Below, piece by piece: positions 39,494 to 48,655 of a stretch of DNA of 64,000 bases. A program made the position numbers and the translations under genes. Source of the DNA: Methylopila capsulata (GTDB lineage Bacteria > Pseudomonadota > Alphaproteobacteria > Rhizobiales > Methylopilaceae); NCBI RefSeq assembly GCF_016907975.1, contig NZ_JAFBCY010000001.1, positions 248,001 through 312,000 of the forward strand, written 5' to 3'. The first letter of the stretch is position 1; every line of letters begins with the position of its first letter. The notes beneath the pieces were generated by a model that worked only from the letters and a program-made list of their open reading frames with translations, made no database searches and was not told where the DNA came from.

Positions 39494-40384
39494 TCACTCC
39501 ACGTTCTGGACCTGCTCGCGGAACTGCTCCACGACGGCCTTGAGCTCGAGGCCGATCGCCGTGAGGCTGCGGTCGTTGGACTTGGCCGACAGCGTGTTCG
39601 ACTCGCGGCCGAACTCCTGCGCCAGGAAATCCAGCCGGCGACCGACGGCGACGCCTTCGCCCAGGAGCTGGCGGGCGGCCGCGACGTGGGCGACGAGCCG
39701 GTCGATCTCCTCCCGCACGTCGGCGCGGGTCGCGATGAGCGCGGCTTCCTGGTGCAGCCGGTCCGGATCCAGCGCGACGCCGGTCCCGACCAGCGCCCTG
39801 ACCTGATCGGCGAGCTTCTTCGCCACCGCCTCGGGCCGCCGCGCCGGGCAGGCGTCGGCGTTGGCGGTCAGCGTCTCGATGGTCGCGAGACGCTCGGTGA
39901 GGATCGCCTCCAGGGCCGCGCCCTCCCCGGCGCGCGCCACGACCAAGGCGTCGAGCGCGGCCGAGAAATCCGCCAGCACCGCCGCCTCCAGCGCGGCGCG
40001 CTCCGCGAGGTCGTCTTCCGGTTCGACGAACTCCACCACGCCGCGCTGGGCGAGCAGCCCGTCGATGGAGACGGGCCCCGCATCGGGCAGCCGCTCCGCG
40101 ATCGCCCGCGCCGCCGCGACGACGGCCGCCAGCGCCTCCTCGTTCACCCGCGCGACGCCCGTGCGCGCCGGCCTGTCGACCGTCAGCGTCGCATGCACCG
40201 TTCCGCGATGGAGGCGGAGGCCCGCCGCCTGCCGCGCGGCGGGTTCGATCGCGTCGAAGCCCGGCGGGGTCCGCAGCCGCAGGTCGAGCCCCTTGGCGTT
40301 GACGCTGCGGATCTCCCAGGTCCAGCGCAGGTCGCCGCGGCTTCCGGCGAGGCGCGCGAAGCCTGTCATGCTGGCGAGGGGCAT
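39494..40384 (-). CDS. YicC-family endoribonuclease-like protein
   Basis: 296-residue YicC/YloC protein, a conserved bacterial family recently linked to endoribonuclease activity and small-RNA decay in E. coli (from memory). It starts PLASMTGFARL, has SVNAKGLDLRLRTPPGFD (about residues 25-42) and the C-terminal FLAQEFGRESNTLSAKSND, all family hallmarks. The last 6 bases reach the gmk start region. It sits between mltG and gmk, as in many Alphaproteobacteria. Confidence 0.92.
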   Translation of the reverse strand: MPLASMTGFARLAGSRGDLRWTWEIRSVNAKGLDLRLRTPPGFDAIEPAARQAAGLRLHRGTVHATLTVDRPARTGVARVNEEALAAVVAAARAIAERLPDAGPVSIDGLLAQRGVVEFVEPEDDLAERAALEAAVLADFSAALDALVVARAGEGAALEAILTERLATIETLTANADACPARRPEAVAKKLADQVRALVGTGVALDPDRLHQEAALIATRADVREEIDRLVAHVAAARQLLGEGVAVGRRLDFLAQEFGRESNTLSAKSNDRSLTAIGLELKAVVEQFREQVQNVE

Positions 40385-40470
40385 GGATCGGTCCTTAAGG
40401 CTCGCGGCGCCCGGTCGAACCCGTTCTCGGCGCGGCAGGTGTCGAACAGGCGGCGGCGACCGGGCCGGCC

Positions 40471-41814
40471 TCAGCCGCCGCGACGCCGCTCGGGTTTGGC
40501 GGGGGGCGTCGAAGACGCCGGGGCGGCGCTCGACGGCGAGGTCTCGGCCGCCGCGCCGTCGGGCTCCGGCGCCGCGTCGTCGGGGGCCACGCGGTCGGCC
40601 GGCGCGCCGCGCGTGCGCTCGATCTGGCGCCACTTCTGTACGTTGCGGTTGTGCTCGACCAGCGTTTTGGCGAAGGCGTGGCCGCCGGACCCGTCAGCGA
40701 CGAAGTAGAGTTCGCCGGTCTTGGCCGGCTGCGCCGCCGCTTCGAGCGCTTGGCGTCCGGGGTTCGCGATCGGACCCGCGGGCAGGCCGGTGATCACATA
40801 GGTGTTGTACGGCGTGCGCGACTGGATGTCGGCGCGCGTGAGGCTGCGCCCGAGCGTCGCGCGGCCGCCGACCAGGCCATAGACGATCGTGGGGTCGGAC
40901 TGGAGCCGCATGCCCTTCGTCAGCCGGTTGACGAACACGGCCGCGACCCGGGCGCGCTCCTCCGCTATTCCGGTCTCCCGCTCGACCAGCGAGGCGAGCG
41001 TGACGAGGTCCGCGGGCGTCTTGACCGGCACCGCGGGGTCCCGCTCGCGCCACACGCGCTCCAGCAGGTCCTTCTGCTCCTGCTGCATGCGGGAGATCAG
41101 CTGCGCGCGGGACATGCCGCGGGTGTAGCGGTAGGTCTCGGGCAGCAGCGAGCCCTCGGTCGGCGTCTCCTTGACGTCGCCCGTCAGCAGCGGCGCCTCG
41201 CGCAGGCGCTCGACGATCTGCAGGCTGGTGAGGCCTTCCGGGATCGTCAGCGCGTGCTCGATCGCCTTGCCGGAGACCAGGATCTCCATCGCCTCGCGCA
41301 TGGAGACGCCGGCGGGAAAGCCGTACTCGCCGTACCGCAGCTTGTCGTTGTTGCGGTAGAGCCGGACGCCGATCTCGAACACCTTGGGATGGTCGATCAC
41401 GCCGGCGCGGGCGAGCTGCTCCGAGATCTCGGAGACGCCCTGATTGCGCGGGATCAGGATCGAAGTCTCCTGCGCCAGCGGCCCCGGCTGATCGAAGGTC
41501 AGCTTGCCGTAGTAGAACGCGCCGCCGGCCGCGAGCGCGACGAGGCTGAGGAAGGTGAAGATGCCGCTGAGGTAGCCGACGACGGCGCCGTGCCGCCGGC
41601 GCGGGCGCTTCTTCGCGGGCGGCGGAGGCGGCGGAGTCTCGGGACCCTTGGACGCCATCCGACGATCCGCCGGGGGCGGTTCGGCCTGACCCGCGCCGGA
41701 CAACGTCGGCTTCGGGGCCGGCGTCGTGGCCTGCGATGTCGGGGTCACGGGCGTGACCGGGACGGGACGCTTGTTTTCGGGAGCCGTGCCCTCGTCCGTC
41801 AACGCGGTCTCCAA
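40471..41814 (-). CDS. mltG: Endolytic murein transglycosylase MltG
   Basis: 447-residue inner-membrane enzyme that cuts nascent glycan strands to set their length. A Pro-rich cytosolic N-terminus (about 1-75), a single membrane helix (VGYLSGIFTFLSLVALAAGG, about 80-100), a LysM-like part and the YceG catalytic domain follow. The catalytic Glu is in LASLVERETG (about residue 275) and SDPTIVYGL is conserved. The C-terminal tail is acidic and Pro-rich. The start is uncertain: a TTG gives the full frame, while an ATG at 41658 would shorten it by 52 residues and keep the membrane helix. It lies 85 bases after fabF. Confidence 0.9.
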   Translation of the reverse strand: METALTDEGTAPENKRPVPVTPVTPTSQATTPAPKPTLSGAGQAEPPPADRRMASKGPETPPPPPPAKKRPRRRHGAVVGYLSGIFTFLSLVALAAGGAFYYGKLTFDQPGPLAQETSILIPRNQGVSEISEQLARAGVIDHPKVFEIGVRLYRNNDKLRYGEYGFPAGVSMREAMEILVSGKAIEHALTIPEGLTSLQIVERLREAPLLTGDVKETPTEGSLLPETYRYTRGMSRAQLISRMQQEQKDLLERVWRERDPAVPVKTPADLVTLASLVERETGIAEERARVAAVFVNRLTKGMRLQSDPTIVYGLVGGRATLGRSLTRADIQSRTPYNTYVITGLPAGPIANPGRQALEAAAQPAKTGELYFVADGSGGHAFAKTLVEHNRNVQKWRQIERTRGAPADRVAPDDAAPEPDGAAAETSPSSAAPASSTPPAKPERRRGG

Positions 41815-41899
41815 GTCTTGCGGGCGGCTCGCGCGCCGCCGTGAATCGTCCGTCGATCGCCCACTCTAGGCGCCATTGTGGCGAATCTCGCCCCGTCGC

Positions 41900-43165
<1,266 letters not shown>

Positions 43166-43232
43166 GCCGTCGCTCACAGGAACTGCTTTCCGTTCACCAT
43201 GCCACCCGCCGGTCGCCGATCATCAAGCAGGA

Positions 43233-43475
43233 TCAAGCCTGCGCGGCGTTCTTCTCAAGGAACTTGGTAGCGTCGCCGACCGTCAGGATGGTCTCGGCGG
43301 CGTCGTCCGGGATCTCGCAGCCGAACTCTTCCTCGAAGGCCATCACGAGCTCGACGGTGTCGAGGCTGTCGGCGCCGAGGTCGTCGATGAAGCTCGCGTT
43401 CTCGGTGACCTTGTCGGCGTCGACGCCGAGATGCTCGATCACGATCTTCTTCACGCGTTCGGCAATGTCGCTCAT
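43233..43475 (-). CDS. acpP: Acyl carrier protein
   Basis: 80-residue acidic protein that carries growing acyl chains on a phosphopantetheine attached to Ser in [14 protein letters not shown] (about residue 38). AAGGA lies eight bases before the ATG. A 268-base spacer with a perfect 10-bp hairpin separates it from fabG, consistent with its own promoter or leader control. Confidence 0.97.
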   Translation of the reverse strand: MSDIAERVKKIVIEHLGVDADKVTENASFIDDLGADSLDTVELVMAFEEEFGCEIPDDAAETILTVGDATKFLEKNAAQA

Positions 43476-43653
43476 CTACGTAATCCTTCGATGGTTCTCG
43501 TTCGGAAGATCGTCTCGCCGGAACATTGCGCCCGACGATCTCGTCTTGAGGCGCGAATCTTCCGAGAGGGCTTTTTGAAGGCGGAAGGCGGTTCCGGCAA
43601 TCCCTTTTCGTCGTGGCTCGAACGGCGTTGGGGATCCCGCAGTTCCGTGTCGC

Positions 43654-43685
43654 ACCAGACGCCCCACAAAGGACCGGCGTCTGGT
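43654..43685 (-). promoter_or_regulatory. Hairpin in the acpP leader
   Basis: A perfect 10-bp inverted repeat ACCAGACGCC/GGCGTCTGGT with a 12-base loop lies about 180 bases before acpP. There is no T-tract on either side, so it is not a standard terminator. A second hairpin, CCGTCCC-TAAGA-GGGACGG, abuts the fabG stop at 43725-43743. Together they may mark the 3' end of fabG mRNA or a control region for acpP. Confidence 0.4.
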
Positions 43686-43743
43686 ATCATGTCGCTCGGC
43701 CGCACGCCAGTCGCCGGGCGGCCGCCGTCCCTAAGAGGGACGG

Positions 43744-44481
43744 TCAGATCATCGCTATGCCGCCGTTGACCTGCAGCGTGTGGCCGGTGACGTAGGACGC
43801 CTCGTCGCTCGCGAGATAGACCGCCGCCGCCGCGATCTCCGCGCCCTGGCCGAAGCGGCCGAGCGGGATGTGGGCGAGCGAGGCTTCCTTCTGCTTGTCG
43901 TTCAGCGCGTCGGTCATCGGGCTCTCGATGAAGCCCGGCGCGATGCAGTTCACGGTGATCCCGCGGCTCGCGACCTCCGCCGCCAGCGACTTGGTCATGC
44001 CGATCAGGCCGGCCTTGGAGGCGGCGTAGTTGCCCTGCCCCGGATTGCCGGTGACGCCGACCACCGAGGTGATGCCGATCAGCCGGCCGCGGCGGCGCTT
44101 CATCATGCCTTTGACCGCGGCGCGGTAGAGCCGGAATCCCGCGGTGAGGTTCACCGCGATGACGTCCGCCCATTCGTCGTCCTTCATCCGCAGGAACAGG
44201 TTGTCGCGGGTGATGCCGGCGTTGTGGACGACCACGTCGAGGCCGCCGAGGGCGGCCTCCGCCTGGCCGGGAAGCGCGTCGACCGCGGCGCCGTCCTTGA
44301 GGTCGGCGGGCAGCACGTGCGCGCGCTCGCCGAGTTCGGCGGCCAGGGCCTCCAGCGCTTCGCGGCGCGTGCCCGACAGCGCGACGGCGGCGCCCTGCGC
44401 GTGCAGCGCCTTGGCGATGGCGCCGCCGATGCCGCCGGTCGCGCCCGTGACGAGCGCCGTGCGCCCGGTGAGATCGAACAT
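43744..44481 (-). CDS. fabG: 3-oxoacyl-ACP reductase
   Basis: 245-residue NADPH-dependent SDR enzyme of fatty-acid synthesis. It shows TGATGGIGGAIAKAL (cofactor-binding, about residues 12-26), HNAGITRDNLF, the catalytic Ser in ITSVVGVTGN and the YAASKAGL Tyr/Lys pair, plus the C-terminal YVTGHTLQVNGG. AAAGGA precedes the ATG. It follows fabD by 37 bases. Confidence 0.96.
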   Translation of the reverse strand: MFDLTGRTALVTGATGGIGGAIAKALHAQGAAVALSGTRREALEALAAELGERAHVLPADLKDGAAVDALPGQAEAALGGLDVVVHNAGITRDNLFLRMKDDEWADVIAVNLTAGFRLYRAAVKGMMKRRRGRLIGITSVVGVTGNPGQGNYAASKAGLIGMTKSLAAEVASRGITVNCIAPGFIESPMTDALNDKQKEASLAHIPLGRFGQGAEIAAAAVYLASDEASYVTGHTLQVNGGIAMI

Positions 44482-44518
44482 GAGCTTTATCCTTTAACGT
44501 CCGACGGACGAACCGAAA

Positions 44519-45469
44519 TCACCCGAACGCGCCGTCGCTCTTGAGACGCGCGACGTCGTCGGGCGCGCCGACGGATTCGCCGGTCGCGCCGTCCGCGTTG
44601 CGCTTGACGAGACCGGCCAGCACCTTGCCGGCGCCGATCTCGATGAAACGGGTGACGCCGGCGCCGGCCATGAAGCCGACCGACTCGCGCCAGCGCACGG
44701 CGCCGGTAACCTGCTCGATCAGGCGCTTGCGGATGTCTTCCGGGTCCGTCAGCGGGCTCGCCGTGACGTTCGCGACCAGCGGCGCCCGCGGCGCAGCGAT
44801 CTTCACGCCGGCGAGAGCCTCCGCCATGGCGTCGGCCGCGGGCTGCATCAGCGCGCAATGGAACGGCGCCGAGACCGGCAGCAGCACCGCGCGCTTGGCG
44901 CCCCGCGTCTTGGCGATTGCGATGGCGCGCTCGACCGCGGCCTTCGCGCCGGAGACGACGACCTGTCCCGGCGCGTTGTCGTTCGCCGCCTGGCAGACCT
45001 CGCCCTCCGCGGCCTCGGACGCGACGGCGCGCGCCGTCTCGAGGTCGAGGCCGAGGAGCGCGGCCATGGCGCCGGCGCCGACCGGAACCGCCTTCTGCAT
45101 GGCGTCGCCGCGAATCCGCAGCAGCCGCGCCGCGTCCGCGATCGTCAGGCTGCCGGCGGCCGCGAGCGCGGAGTACTCGCCGAGCGAATGCCCCGCCACG
45201 AAGGCGGCGTGGCGCGACACGTCGAGGCCGGCCTCGGCTTCCAGCACCCGCATCGCCGCGAGGCTCACCGCCATCAGCGCGGGCTGCGCGTTGGCCGTCA
45301 GCATGAGCGCGTCGTCCGGCCCTTCGAAGATGACGGTCGAAAGCGCCTGGCCCAGCGCCGCGTCGACCTCTTCGAAGACCGCGCGGGCGGGCGCGAAGCT
45401 GTCGGCCAGCGCCCGGCCCATGCCGACCTGCTGGCTTCCCTGCCCGGGGAAGATCAAAGCGATGCTCAC
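44519..45469 (-). CDS. fabD: Malonyl-CoA-ACP transacylase
   Basis: 316-residue cytosolic enzyme that loads malonate onto ACP. It starts SIALIFPGQGSQQVGMG, with the nucleophile in VAGHSLGEYSALAAAG (Ser about residue 92), Arg and His in the later blocks (PVSAPFHCALMQPAA). The start used is GTG at 45469 because GAGGA lies eight bases before it and homologues begin there; a TTG 14 codons upstream adds a poorly conserved tail. It is first in the fab operon and divergent from rpsF. Confidence 0.95.
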   Translation of the reverse strand: MSIALIFPGQGSQQVGMGRALADSFAPARAVFEEVDAALGQALSTVIFEGPDDALMLTANAQPALMAVSLAAMRVLEAEAGLDVSRHAAFVAGHSLGEYSALAAAGSLTIADAARLLRIRGDAMQKAVPVGAGAMAALLGLDLETARAVASEAAEGEVCQAANDNAPGQVVVSGAKAAVERAIAIAKTRGAKRAVLLPVSAPFHCALMQPAADAMAEALAGVKIAAPRAPLVANVTASPLTDPEDIRKRLIEQVTGAVRWRESVGFMAGAGVTRFIEIGAGKVLAGLVKRNADGATGESVGAPDDVARLKSDGAFG

Positions 45470-45507
45470 GGGGGCGATCCTCGTCGTGTTTTTCTTGGTC
45501 GCGGCGT

Positions 45508-45536
45508 GCAAAGCAGGCCTTGGGCGGAAGTGTCAA
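45508..45536 (-). promoter_or_regulatory. Candidate promoter for fabD
   Basis: On the minus strand an exact TTGACA and a 17-base spacer lead to CTTTGC, a weak -10. The start point would be about 32 bases before the fabD GTG. Support rests mainly on the perfect -35. Confidence 0.35.
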
Positions 45537-45854
45537 GGCGGCGGGCTTGGCCTAAGCTTCAAGGACGAGGGCTTCAATCCTCAGGAGGAGGCCTCGCCGC
45601 GGCGCTTGTATGGACTTCGCGCCCGCTAATCCTTGCGTCCAAACGACCAATCCCCTATACGGCGCGCTTCGCGTCGTTCGGCTGGGGGCTGAACGGAGAG
45701 GTTTTGGGCGTGTCCGCCATTTGGACCCGCCCGACCAGGATCGCATGATCCGATCTCCCGTGTCTCCGCCTTCGAGAATTCGTTCGAGCCTTCGCGGGCT
45801 CGGAGGGCTTCGCGCCGGACGGCAGTCGTTCACTGGAAGAAGGTTCGTACCCTC
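45537..45854. other. Divergent fabD/rpsF spacer
   Basis: About 320 bases without a gene. It holds the rpsF promoter and leader. Nothing else is recognisable, and no tRNA-like or riboswitch-like structure was seen. Confidence 0.5.
45633..45661 (+). promoter_or_regulatory. Candidate sigma-70 promoter for rpsF
   Basis: TTGCGT, a 17-base spacer and TATACG match the housekeeping promoter and stand out in the spacer. It implies a leader of about 190 bases before the rpsF start codon, long enough for feedback control by the S6:S18 complex, which is known for this operon in other bacteria. Confidence 0.55.
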
Positions 45855-46334
45855 ATGCCGCTTTACGAACACGTTTTCCTGGCGCGCCAGGACGTGACGT
45901 CGCAGCAGGTCGAGGCTCTCATCGAACAGTACAAGGCCGTGCTCGAAGGGCTCGGCGGTCAGGTCAAGAAGACCGAGTACTGGGGCGTGAAGCCGCTCGC
46001 CTACCGCATCAAGAAGAACCGCAAGGCCCACTACACGCTGCTCAACATCGACGCGCCCGCCGCGGCGGTGGCCGAGCTCGAGCGCCAGCAGGGCATCAGC
46101 GAAGACATCCTCCGCATCCTGACCCTGAAGGTCGAGGAGCTCGAGGAAGGCCCGTCGGCCATGCTGCAGCGTCGCGACCGCGACGACCGCGACGACCGCC
46201 CCCGTGGCGGCGGCCGTGACGGCGAGCGCGGCGGCTTCCGTCGCGACCGTGAAGGCGGCGGCGAGCGTCCGGGCGGCGGCGGGTTCCGCCGCGATCGTGA
46301 AGAGCGCGCTCCGCGCAGCGAAGGGGCTGAGTGA
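45855..46334 (+). CDS. rpsF: 30S ribosomal protein S6
   Basis: 159-residue small-subunit protein that binds S18 and 16S rRNA. The S6 fold covers about residues 1-100 ([44 protein letters not shown]). A long tail (about 105-159) is made of RDDRDDR and Gly-rich repeats, with FRRDRE occurring twice, longer than in E. coli (131-135 residues). It shares TGATG with rpsR, so the two are translationally coupled. Confidence 0.97.
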   Translation: MPLYEHVFLARQDVTSQQVEALIEQYKAVLEGLGGQVKKTEYWGVKPLAYRIKKNRKAHYTLLNIDAPAAAVAELERQQGISEDILRILTLKVEELEEGPSAMLQRRDRDDRDDRPRGGGRDGERGGFRRDREGGGERPGGGGFRRDREERAPRSEGAE

Positions 46335-46591
46335 TGGCGACCACCGTTCCCTCGGCTGGCGGCACGCAGCGCCGCCCGTTCTTCCGCCGTCGCAAGACCT
46401 GCCCGTTCTCCGGCGCCGGCGCGCCGAAGATCGACCACAAGGACGTGCGTCTCCTGCAGCGCTACATCTCCGAGCGCGGCAAGATCGTGCCCTCGCGCAT
46501 CACGGCGGTGTCCGCCAAGAAGCAGCGTGAGCTCGCCCGCGCCATCAAGCGCGCGCGCTTCCTCGGCCTGCTGCCCTACGTCATCAAGTGA
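46334..46591 (+). CDS. rpsR: 30S ribosomal protein S18
   Basis: 85-residue S6 partner. It shows [15 protein letters not shown] near the N-terminus, [50 protein letters not shown] in order, of which the last part is the S18 core. The ATG overlaps the rpsF stop by one base; a GTG one codon earlier is possible. A terminator-like hairpin begins 3 bases after the stop. Confidence 0.97.
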   Translation: MATTVPSAGGTQRRPFFRRRKTCPFSGAGAPKIDHKDVRLLQRYISERGKIVPSRITAVSAKKQRELARAIKRARFLGLLPYVIK

Positions 46592-46593
46592 GT

Positions 46594-46617
46594 AAGGGCG
46601 GGCGATCGCCCGCCTTT
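46594..46617 (+). terminator. Terminator-like hairpin after rpsR
   Basis: AAGGGCGGGC-GATC-GCCCGCCTTT forms a 10-bp stem with one G-U pair, immediately after the rpsR stop; only TTT closes the stem. It could uncouple rpsF-rpsR from the downstream DUF2232-rplI genes. Confidence 0.6.
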
Positions 46618-46620
46618 ACA

Positions 46621-46724
46621 TCATCCCGGACGCCGCAAAGCGGCGATCCGGGATCGCGCGCTGATAAGCGCGTTTGTTTCTGATCATCCCGGCTCGGCGG
46701 CTCCGTCGCCGTCCGGGATGACGA
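46621..46724 (+). repeat. REP-like triple-hairpin repeat
   Basis: Three consecutive perfect palindromes: ATCCCGGA/TCCGGGAT with inner CGCCGC/GCGGCG, then CGCGCT/AGCGCG, then TCATCCCGG/CCGGGATGA. This is the CATCCCGG type of dispersed repeat known from rhizobial genomes. It lies within the rpsF-rplI gene set, between rpsR and the DUF2232 gene. Confidence 0.7.
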
Positions 46725-46823
46725 CAATTCCCAAGGCGCACGTCTTCGGACGGCGCCGTTGGGCGGGGCTCGAGACCTCGCCCTAACCGCTCCGAACGCC
46801 GGGGCGGGACAGCAGGACGACCG

Positions 46824-47795
46824 ATGACCAACGCCCCGCTTTTCCTGATAGGCCTCGGAGCCGGACTTGCGTCCGCGTTGCTCTACGCGTCGGCCGCGTC
46901 GGGATCGCCGCTGGCGGTCTTCCTGTTCTACGTCGCCCCGCTTCCCATCCTGCTGGCCGGGCTCGGCTGGCGCCACCACGCCGGACTGATCGGCGCGGCC
47001 GTCGCCGCGATCGCCCTGTTCCTCGGGGTCGGCGCGTCGGCTGGCGCGTTCCACGCCGTTGGCGTCGGGCTCCCCGCCTGGTGGCTCGCCTATCTCTCCC
47101 TGCTCGCCCGTCCGGGCGCCGACGGCGCCGCGACCGAATGGTATCCGATCGGCCGCCTCGTGCTGTGGTGCGCCGTCATCGGCGGCGCCCTCGTCGCGCT
47201 GTCGATCCCGCTCGTCGCGTCCTCGCTCGAGGAGTACCGCGCGGCGCTGAGGACGCTGTTCGAGGAGCTTTTCCGCGACCGCCCCGGAGCGCCTGCGCTG
47301 CCGGCTCCGGAGAACCGCGAGGCTCTGATCAACCTCCTGACCGCGGCCCTGCCGATCATGGCGGCGGCGCTCTGGACGGTGTCGTCGGTCTTCAACCTGT
47401 GGCTCGCTGGGCGGATCACCCGTGCGTCGGGCCGTCTCGTGCGGCCCTGGCCGCAGATCTCGGCGATGACCTATCCCCGGACGGCGGACCTCGCCTTCCT
47501 CGGGGCTTCGGCCGCCTCGCTGCTCCCCGGCCTCGTCGGGTTGATCGCGGAGCTCTTCGCCGCGACCTTCCTCGTCGCTTTCGCCATGCTCGGCCTCGCG
47601 GTGGTCCACGTCACCACCCGCGCCATGCCGACGCGCGGCCTCATCCTCTTCGGCGTCTACGCGCTGCTGCTGATCCAGCCCTGGGTCGGCGTCTTCCTCG
47701 CCGTCCTCGGCGTGGCGGAGCAGACGATCGGCGTCCGCAAGCGCTTCGGTCCGCCGCCGGGCTCCCCGCCCACGGCGACCGCCCCCCTGCCCTGA
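46824..47795 (+). CDS. DUF2232 membrane protein
   Basis: 323-residue protein with about seven to eight helices and no charged catalytic motif. It is found between rpsR and rplI in many Alphaproteobacteria. Weak similarity to YybS-like proteins is known from the family description, but the function is unknown. Seen here: [17 protein letters not shown] at the N-terminus, [10 protein letters not shown], and a C-terminal [20 protein letters not shown] helix. It precedes rplI by 34 bases. Confidence 0.85.
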   Translation: MTNAPLFLIGLGAGLASALLYASAASGSPLAVFLFYVAPLPILLAGLGWRHHAGLIGAAVAAIALFLGVGASAGAFHAVGVGLPAWWLAYLSLLARPGADGAATEWYPIGRLVLWCAVIGGALVALSIPLVASSLEEYRAALRTLFEELFRDRPGAPALPAPENREALINLLTAALPIMAAALWTVSSVFNLWLAGRITRASGRLVRPWPQISAMTYPRTADLAFLGASAASLLPGLVGLIAELFAATFLVAFAMLGLAVVHVTTRAMPTRGLILFGVYALLLIQPWVGVFLAVLGVAEQTIGVRKRFGPPPGSPPTATAPLP

Positions 47796-47829
47796 CCGAT
47801 CCAACCCCTCACACCTTCAGGAGACCACC

Positions 47830-48429
47830 ATGCAAGTCATTCTGCTCGAGCGCATCGCCCGTCTGGGCCAGATGGGCGACGAAGTCCGCGTCAAGGACGG
47901 CTACGCCCGCAACTTCCTGCTGCCGACGCACAAGGCGCTCCGCGCCAACGACGCCAACCGGCAGAAGTTCGAAGGCCAGCGCGCCCAGCTCGAGGCCCGC
48001 AACCTCGAGCTCAAGCAGGAAGCCGAAGCGGTCGGCGAGAAGCTCGACGGCACGACGGTGGTGCTCGTCCGCCAGGCCGGCGAGACCGGCCAGCTCTACG
48101 GGTCGGTGTCGGCCCGCGACGTCGCCGAGGCGCTGACCAAGGCGAGCTTCAGCGTGGCGCGCAACCAGGTCGTGCTCCACACCCCGATCAAGACCATCGG
48201 CATCCACACCGTCCCCGTGCGCCTGCACCCGGAGGTCGAGGTGTCCGTCTCGGTCAACGTCGCCCGTTCCGAGGCCGAAGCCGAGCGCCAGGTCGCGGGC
48301 GAGGATCTGTCGGTCCGTGAGGAAGGCCCGGCGTTCGAGACCTTCTCCGAGGACGACGACGACCGTCGCGGCCGTCGCAATCGCGACGACAACGACGGCG
48401 AGCGCGACGACGAAGACGAGGCGCGCTGA
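47830..48429 (+). CDS. rplI: 50S ribosomal protein L9
   Basis: 199-residue two-domain protein that binds 23S rRNA. The N-terminal domain has the [20 protein letters not shown] motif, a long connecting helix follows (about 40-75), and the C-terminal domain is followed by an acidic/basic tail (about 170-199, rich in DDDD, RRGRR and DDED) not found in E. coli L9 (149 residues). AGGAG precedes the ATG. A strong terminator follows. Confidence 0.97.
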   Translation: MQVILLERIARLGQMGDEVRVKDGYARNFLLPTHKALRANDANRQKFEGQRAQLEARNLELKQEAEAVGEKLDGTTVVLVRQAGETGQLYGSVSARDVAEALTKASFSVARNQVVLHTPIKTIGIHTVPVRLHPEVEVSVSVNVARSEAEAERQVAGEDLSVREEGPAFETFSEDDDDRRGRRNRDDNDGERDDEDEAR

Positions 48430-48458
48430 GCGCTCTCCCACGTCGAACTCATCTGCGG

Positions 48459-48485
48459 ACGCCCGGCCTCAGCGCCGGGCGTTTT
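48459..48485 (+). terminator. Rho-independent terminator after rplI
   Basis: A perfect 9-bp stem ACGCCCGGC/GCCGGGCGT with a six-base loop is followed by TTT C, and sits 30 bases after the rplI stop. It separates the ribosomal operon from dnaB. Confidence 0.8.
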
Positions 48486-48655
48486 CCGTTTCGGGCCGGG
48501 ACGCGGCCTTGCCCCTAAGTCAACCGACTCGGGCGCCTCAATATTCCCGCTTGTGTGAATCGGGCACGACGGCGGGATTCCGGCGGCTGCGATCTCGCTT
48601 CGTTCTCGTCGTGTTAAGATCCGTTAAACCAGTCGCAGCCGAAGACACCTCAGCC

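Noticed and set aside
48614-48627. CtrA-like pair TTAA-N6-TTAA upstream of dnaB
   Set aside because: The spacing is 6, whereas the consensus is 7, so it is not claimed as a CtrA site.
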